Positions 60,180 through 64,000 of a stretch of DNA of 64,000 nucleotides are shown here, piece by piece. Made by a program: the position numbers and the translations under genes. The stretch comes from Palsa-1150 sp964531095. GTDB lineage: Bacteria; Myxococcota_A; Polyangia; Polyangiales; Polyangiaceae. How positions within the stretch are numbered: position 1 is the first letter of the stretch; every line of letters starts with the position of its first letter. The notes under the pieces are model-generated. The model was not told the DNA's origin. It made no database searches and saw nothing but the letters and a program-made list of their open reading frames with translations. The stretch covers positions 58,878 through 122,877 of the forward strand of contig CAZHED010000012.1 of the NCBI GenBank assembly GCA_964531095.1. The letters run 5' to 3'.

Positions 60180-61490
60180 TCACGACGGCACCCGGAGGCG
60201 GTAGAGCACCGACCGATTGAGACCGGGGGTCTTGGTGAGGCGGTCGTCTACGCGTGCGATAGCGGCTCGTGCCGCGGGGTCGCCGCAGAAGGTCAGACCC
60301 CTCACCTTGTCGCGTAGGTCGGTCTGATTGATTCCAGGGTTTGCGCCAACGATCCGTAGGACTGCGGTGTCGATCGCTTCGGCCTCCGAGCGTGCCTCAG
60401 CCTTCCGCGCCTGCCGACGGGGGGTGTCGAGCAGCGCACCTTGCTTCGCCCCTTCGATGGTCTCCAAGTCGCTTGCGTCGACGGGCACCAGTGCTCCGCC
60501 GTTGTCGTGGTCTCGGCGCAAGACGACCGGGTCGGGCTTCGCGGCGTAGTTCGACTTAGTGACGTAGAACGTGACGACCTCGCCGAGCCGCTCTTGCTCC
60601 TCCGCCCCGTCGAGCTTCGGTTGTTCGACCGAGAGGGCCGCTTGCCATCGGGCCCCGTCGACGAACGCGCTCGACCCCCGTCCGCTGGACGCGTCGAGCT
60701 TGGCGCCGACACCGCGGCTCATCTTGTTTGTGTGGTGGACGTTCAGCAGGCTGCACGACGGAGTCACGATCGACTCCAGCGCCTGAATGAACCGCGTAGC
60801 GGCCGCGTTGTCCGTCTCGGCCTCGGGCCCGGCGAAGCGCGATAGCGGGTCGACACCGACGAGCCGAAAGTCACCCGCCTTCACGTAGGCTCGGAGCCAC
60901 ACGAGAAACTCCGTCTCACGCAAGCCCTGCTTGTCGGGCTCCAGAAGGGGCGAGTGCACTCCGGCCAGCGGAAGGACGACGATCGCGCCGGGGTCCGGTC
61001 CCCGCGCATGGCTCGCCCGCGTCGCATGATAGATGCGGCGCCGAGCTTCTTCGGCATCTTCCTCGCCGAGGATGAGGAGCCCGCGGCCCGGGGTTGGCAC
61101 GTCGAAGGCGCCTAAGAAGGGCGTGCCCGTCGTGACCGACACGACGGCCTGACAGAGCAACATCGTCTTGCTCACGCCACCTTCGCCGATGATTTGTCCG
61201 ACCTTGCCGAGAGGGAACACTCCGCGCGACTTCGGGTGTCGCCTGTCTCGCAGGAGCCAGGAACGTTTTGGGGGCGCTTCCGCGTACCAATCCGGAGGCA
61301 CTTCGCACAACTGCGGAGGAGCCCACGGCGGCACATTCGCCTTCGCGTCTTTCACCGCTTCGCGCTCACGCTCTGCCTGCTTTTCGCGAAAGTCTGCATA
61401 CGGATATACTTCCGGCCCCGAGGCGTCCGCGGCGTCGTTATCCGGTTCGAAGTCGCAAGCAAACGGGGCATCGTCGTAGGCGATAGCCAT
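60180..61490 (-). CDS. RepA/RecA-like replicative ATPase
   Basis: 436 residues. Walker A GEGGVSKT (102-109), then LLILGEEDAEEARRRI as in hexameric RepA/DnaB-like ATPases of mobile elements, Walker-B-like FRLVGVDPLSRF, and sensor-like VHHTNKMSRG. The C-terminal ~80 residues look like a winged helix (NPGINQTDLRDKVRGLTF). It probably unwinds the element DNA at the adjacent repeat region. It overlaps the primase-polymerase stop by 1 bp. Confidence 0.8.
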   Translation of the reverse strand: MAIAYDDAPFACDFEPDNDAADASGPEVYPYADFREKQAEREREAVKDAKANVPPWAPPQLCEVPPDWYAEAPPKRSWLLRDRRHPKSRGVFPLGKVGQIIGEGGVSKTMLLCQAVVSVTTGTPFLGAFDVPTPGRGLLILGEEDAEEARRRIYHATRASHARGPDPGAIVVLPLAGVHSPLLEPDKQGLRETEFLVWLRAYVKAGDFRLVGVDPLSRFAGPEAETDNAAATRFIQALESIVTPSCSLLNVHHTNKMSRGVGAKLDASSGRGSSAFVDGARWQAALSVEQPKLDGAEEQERLGEVVTFYVTKSNYAAKPDPVVLRRDHDNGGALVPVDASDLETIEGAKQGALLDTPRRQARKAEARSEAEAIDTAVLRIVGANPGINQTDLRDKVRGLTFCGDPAARAAIARVDDRLTKTPGLNRSVLYRLRVPS

Positions 61491-62368
61491 TATCCGGCCC
61501 TCCGCATACTTGCCAGTTGCCGAATAGCCACTTGATTGCGCTCTCTACTCATCGCCTGATCGGCCTTCCACTTCGCCTTGCTCGGAAGCACCTCGACGAC
61601 GTCTCTCCACGTCCTCGATGCGCAATGCGCGTGACTGCATCGAAACCCGCCGAGCGTCCGGCCCGAGGCACGCGCGAAGAGCACGGTGCTCGAATCGTTG
61701 CCGTCGCCTCGTCCGTCGGAATGCTCGTGCAACCAGGGGCATCGCGCGTTTCTCCGCCCGTCCGCATGCGCGTCGCCGAGCCAGCCCGCTGCTTGAAACG
61801 CTGCCCCTAGCCAACTGTCGCGCGCGTCAATCCCGCTCGAAGGGAGCGCCGTCGTCGGCCGCGCCGTCACGCACGCGAGCCATGCGTCCGGCAGATCGGC
61901 GATTGGCACGTCGAGCAGGTGCGCTCCGGCGTCCCATCGATATCCCGGCGTCGCCGGCGCGAGCACGTAGCCCTCGTGCTTGGCTTCGACGCCCGGGCCC
62001 GGATTGCGGTAGCCGGTGCCTACGCTGTCCTTGAAGTAGTAGTGTTCCCCGCCCCTCTGCGTGAGGGCGCGCGGCGTGTCCGGCAGTCTCCCGAGCCTCG
62101 CTTCGAGCTCCCCGAACGTGCAGTCAGGCTTGTACGTGTCGCGGTCAATGACGACGAGCTTGGAGGCGGCGCACGAGACGAAAACGCCCGCGTCGGGCTC
62201 CCGCCTGTACCAGATCCGGATCTGCTCCGGATTGTCCGTTGCGTCGAGGTGTCCGTGACGAAGGAAACGCGGATGCGGGAGCTTCGTGCCTGGCTTGGTC
62301 GGACCGACGTGCCAGCCGAACCGCTCGATATACGCAATCGCGGATCGCCCGGTGGGTGACAGTTTCAC
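61490..62368 (-). CDS. Bifunctional primase-polymerase (PrimPol) with zinc motif
   Basis: 292 residues from GTG 62368 (GTGA overlap). The archaeo-eukaryotic primase core has the DxD in LVVIDRDTYK (D75, D77) and RGGEHYYFK; GTKLPHPRFL is the usual N-terminal pattern. The C-terminal part has a CHC2/CHCC-like zinc region: CPWLHEHSDGRGDG, DSSTVLFA and CSHAHCASRTWRD. It primes, and perhaps extends, element DNA with the downstream ATPase. Confidence 0.82.
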   Translation of the reverse strand: MKLSPTGRSAIAYIERFGWHVGPTKPGTKLPHPRFLRHGHLDATDNPEQIRIWYRREPDAGVFVSCAASKLVVIDRDTYKPDCTFGELEARLGRLPDTPRALTQRGGEHYYFKDSVGTGYRNPGPGVEAKHEGYVLAPATPGYRWDAGAHLLDVPIADLPDAWLACVTARPTTALPSSGIDARDSWLGAAFQAAGWLGDAHADGRRNARCPWLHEHSDGRGDGNDSSTVLFARASGRTLGGFRCSHAHCASRTWRDVVEVLPSKAKWKADQAMSRERNQVAIRQLASMRRAG

Positions 62369-62568
62369 GCGCCCTCCTTCTTCGGGGGGGCAACGCAAAG
62401 CGCCGATTCGCGCGCGAGTAGCACGCGCTCGAGCTCCGCGAGCCTGGCCTTCGCTTGCTCGAAAGAAACCCTCGCCGCCGCGCAGTAGAAGACCGCGGTA
62501 TCGCCGGTAAGAGCGCTAGACGCGCTCAAATTCATCCCGATGGCGCCGAGCAAATCGGGGGCGCTCAT
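62365..62568 (-). CDS. Small hypothetical element protein
   Basis: 67 residues from ATG 62568 (ATGA overlap). It has a helical end (FEQAKARLAELERVLLARES). It couples the RHH-like gene with the primase-polymerase gene. No motif. Confidence 0.55.
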   Translation of the reverse strand: MSAPDLLGAIGMNLSASSALTGDTAVFYCAAARVSFEQAKARLAELERVLLARESALCVAPPKKEGA

Positions 62569-62753
62569 CGCGTCCTCGGGAGCAATGAGGTTTGCGCCGG
62601 CGATCGCGCAGCGATCTCGAGGCCGCGCCGGAGCGCGAGCCGCGCAGCGTCGTGCCGCGTGATCCCCTTGGCCTTCGCGAGCGCGTCGAGCCCACGCACG
62701 AGCGCGGCGTCCAGGCCGATCCAGATCGACTCGCGGGGAACTACCTCGCTCAT
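62565..62753 (-). CDS. CopG/RHH-like small regulator
   Basis: 62 residues from ATG 62753. ESIWIGLDAALVRGLDALAK and GITRHDAARLALRRGLEIAA resemble a ribbon-helix-helix protein (beta strand, helix, turn, helix). It is a candidate early-gene repressor. Both ends are coupled to neighbours by 4-bp overlaps. Confidence 0.65.
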   Translation of the reverse strand: MSEVVPRESIWIGLDAALVRGLDALAKAKGITRHDAARLALRRGLEIAARSPAQTSLLPRTR

Positions 62754-62941
62754 CGCCGCACCCGAGCGCCCACGTCGGCGAGCGCCTGCGCCGGGCTCCA
62801 CCCACTGTCTGGCGTGGTCTTCGGCGCCTTCGCCGGTCTGGTCCTTGACCGCGCGAGCGCCTCTTCGACTGCTTCGCGGATGAGCTTTCGCAGCTCTCCC
62901 GCGGAGAGGGTAATCACCGCGTCGTCGCCGCGGCGGCTCAC
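62750..62941 (-). CDS. Small hypothetical element protein
   Basis: 63 residues from GTG 62941 (GTGA overlap). The first half reads DDAVITLSAGELRKLIREAV, resembling small helical phage proteins. The C-terminal half is Pro/Arg/Ala-rich. Function unknown. Confidence 0.55.
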   Translation of the reverse strand: MSRRGDDAVITLSAGELRKLIREAVEEALARSRTRPAKAPKTTPDSGWSPAQALADVGARVRR

Positions 62942-63414
62942 GACGTCACCTCGGGGGCATGTTCACCCCGACGTAAATCCGGCTCGGATGGGGCTGGGCC
63001 GTCGTCGCTATCGACTCGGACCGTGCGGCGGACATGAGCGCGCCGTGCTCGGCGCGGGGAACGTCCAGCGCGCATGATCGGCCGCGGAGGAACACGCAAC
63101 GCACGGACGTCAACGGGCGCCGGCAGGGCAGCCTTGCGGCGTGCGCGGAGAACTTGAGCATGCGTCATCGGCCGGATTTCACTGGGCCGGCAACCGATCT
63201 GCGCGGCGTAGCTCTTGATCTGGGCTTTCTGGGAGTCCCGGTCGTATGCGCGCCTCGTCTTGGCGTCGCAATGATCTAGCGGCGCGCAGGCGTCAACGGC
63301 TGCCTCGATCGTCGCCCGGTATTCGGGGCTGTCCAGATAGGCGATGATTTCTTCGCGGGTGTGCTCGGGCTGTTCGTCCGAGTCGGGCTTGATTTCCCTG
63401 TTTGCGTGGACCAT
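62938..63414 (-). CDS. Hypothetical element protein with basic C-terminus
   Basis: 158 residues from ATG 63414 with AGAGGA upstream. The first ~90 residues are helical (EEIIAYLDSPEYRATIEAAV, QIKSYAAQIGCRPSEIRPMT); the rest is very Arg/Pro-rich. No known domain. It is the first gene after the hairpin at 63438. Confidence 0.55.
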   Translation of the reverse strand: MVHANREIKPDSDEQPEHTREEIIAYLDSPEYRATIEAAVDACAPLDHCDAKTRRAYDRDSQKAQIKSYAAQIGCRPSEIRPMTHAQVLRARRKAALPAPVDVRALRVPPRPIMRAGRSPRRARRAHVRRTVRVDSDDGPAPSEPDLRRGEHAPEVTS

Positions 63415-63437
63415 GTTTCCTCTGCGTGACCAGGCAG

Positions 63438-63461
63438 CGGCAGGGAGTAGAGCCCCTGCCG
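63438..63461. terminator. Hairpin between early regulator and next gene
   Basis: CGGCAGGG (63438-63445) pairs perfectly with CCCTGCCG (63454-63461), leaving an 8-base loop. The plus strand continues TTTGCTTTT, so it is a fair terminator in the rightward sense; leftward it lacks a T-run and may attenuate transcription between the first two element genes. Confidence 0.45.
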
Positions 63462-63468
63462 TTTGCTT

Positions 63469-63657
63469 TTAGAGCCCTCTGCGCGCGAGCACGGTGTCGA
63501 TGCGCTGGCCCGCCCGCCCGCGTACGGGGAGCCCGGCGAGCCGCTTCAGGAGCGTTCGCTCGTCCACCGCCGCTTCGTCGGCCATCTGCTTGACCGTCTC
63601 TTCGTCAAGCCGTCTCTGGCTGTTGTTGCGTGTTGCCTCTTGCGCCATGCGTTTCAT
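63469..63657 (-). CDS. Putative HTH regulator
   Basis: 62 residues with GAGG 6 bp before ATG 63657. LDEETVKQMADEAAVDERTL then LKRLAGLPVRGRAGQRIDTV looks like a short helix-turn-helix protein (position-specific MerR/AlpA-like). First gene in the leftward direction and 54 bp from the integrase tail segment, so it is a candidate excision or early-gene switch. Confidence 0.55.
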   Translation of the reverse strand: MKRMAQEATRNNSQRRLDEETVKQMADEAAVDERTLLKRLAGLPVRGRAGQRIDTVLARRGL

Positions 63658-63711
63658 CTAGCCTCGGTTCGGCCCGTCGTCCAAAAATATCAACAAGGGT
63701 GGTAGGCTTTT

Positions 63712-63966
63712 TTACAATCGACGGGAATTCAGCTGGACGACGTTGCCCCCGGCGCGGCCCCTGCGATGCGCGTCCAATTTGCGCGAAAGCGCTTCGACTG
63801 AAGCCATCCTCCCCGCGAGCTCCGCGTCGGCTATTTTGCTGAGGATCGTCGCTTCGATCGGGTCCAGAGTTTCGCAACCGCGTTCACGCGGCAAAGGCGA
63901 AAGCGGAGCCTTTTTCTCGTTGGATTCGGTCAAATCCTGGGCGGTTTCGATTCCCGTCAGCTCCAC
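63712..63966 (-). pseudogene. Integrase C-terminal segment separated by integration
   Basis: 84 codons beginning with the att core (GTG GAG CTG ACG GGA ATC GAA), in the same frame as int codons 419-425. The 77 residues beyond the core (starting TAQDLTESNEKKAPLSP, with SKIADAELAGRMASVEALSR) look like a normal helical, charged protein tail. In the circle, int reads straight into this stretch and stops at TAA 63712. In the integrated state it is detached from int; host DNA places AAGGGG about 8 bp before the GTG, so separate translation is possible but unproven. Confidence 0.75.
63946..63966. repeat. attR core (21 bp)
   Basis: Identical to 49054-49074. It duplicates the 3' end of tRNA-Ala without the rest of the tRNA, the classic scar of site-specific integration. 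Bases after 63966 are host DNA. Confidence 0.93.
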
Positions 63967-64000
63967 TCGAAACCCCTTGTTTTGGGCTCTTTCGTGACGC

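Overview
The window is a high-GC chromosomal segment that looks like a myxobacterium-type (Myxococcota, probably Polyangia) genome. This is an inference from gene style: many lipoproteins, TPR proteins, Hanks-type kinases, a kinase/sigma-54-activator fusion and frequent convergent gene overlaps. No rRNA or marker gene fixes the taxon.

Positions 1-14248 hold a surface polysaccharide locus: a glycosyltransferase fused to a polyprenyl-phosphate sugar-phosphate transferase (cut by the left edge), a Wzx-type flippase, two O-antigen polymerase/ligase-type membrane proteins, a glycosyltransferase fused to a nucleotidyltransferase-like domain, a B12-binding-type radical SAM enzyme, an ABC exporter and several lipoproteins. 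Positions 14262-23080 hold a leftward complex I block with only nuoE-F-J-K-L-M-N. Positions 23436-44611 are mixed host genes: a zinc-ribbon membrane protein, ychF, coaBC, panC, tmk, a transporter, a kinase with a possible degenerate second kinase lobe, a DUF882 peptidase-like protein, an MqnB-like nucleosidase with a 9-bp tandem repeat, a methyltransferase, a DUF72 protein, and a Rieske / cytochrome b-c pair. The cytochrome b lacks one expected haem ligand. Positions 44752-48924 encode a 1390-residue kinase-TPR-GAF-sigma54 AAA-Fis protein.

From 49054 to 63966 lies one complete integrated element of about 14.9 kb, inserted in the 3' end of a tRNA-Ala(GGC) gene and bounded by identical 21-bp att cores. 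It encodes a tyrosine integrase, early regulators, a primase-polymerase and RepA-like ATPase, an iteron-rich putative origin, candidate small and large terminase, a truncated tail-tip-like protein, a proteasome/HslV-like Ntn hydrolase, many small translationally coupled genes, a lipoprotein and a SIR2-like fragment. No capsid, portal, tail tube or lysis gene is recognisable, so it looks like a phage satellite or a strongly reduced prophage. The int reading frame runs through the att core. In the integrated state the integrase ends with 13 residues encoded antisense to the host tRNA. In the circular form the frame would continue for 77 residues that now lie at the other end of the element (63712-63945), so integration splits and re-terminates the integrase gene.

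The strongest candidates for a new system are this integration-dependent integrase tail and the Ser1/Asp17/Lys33 Ntn hydrolase beside the tail-tip fragment.
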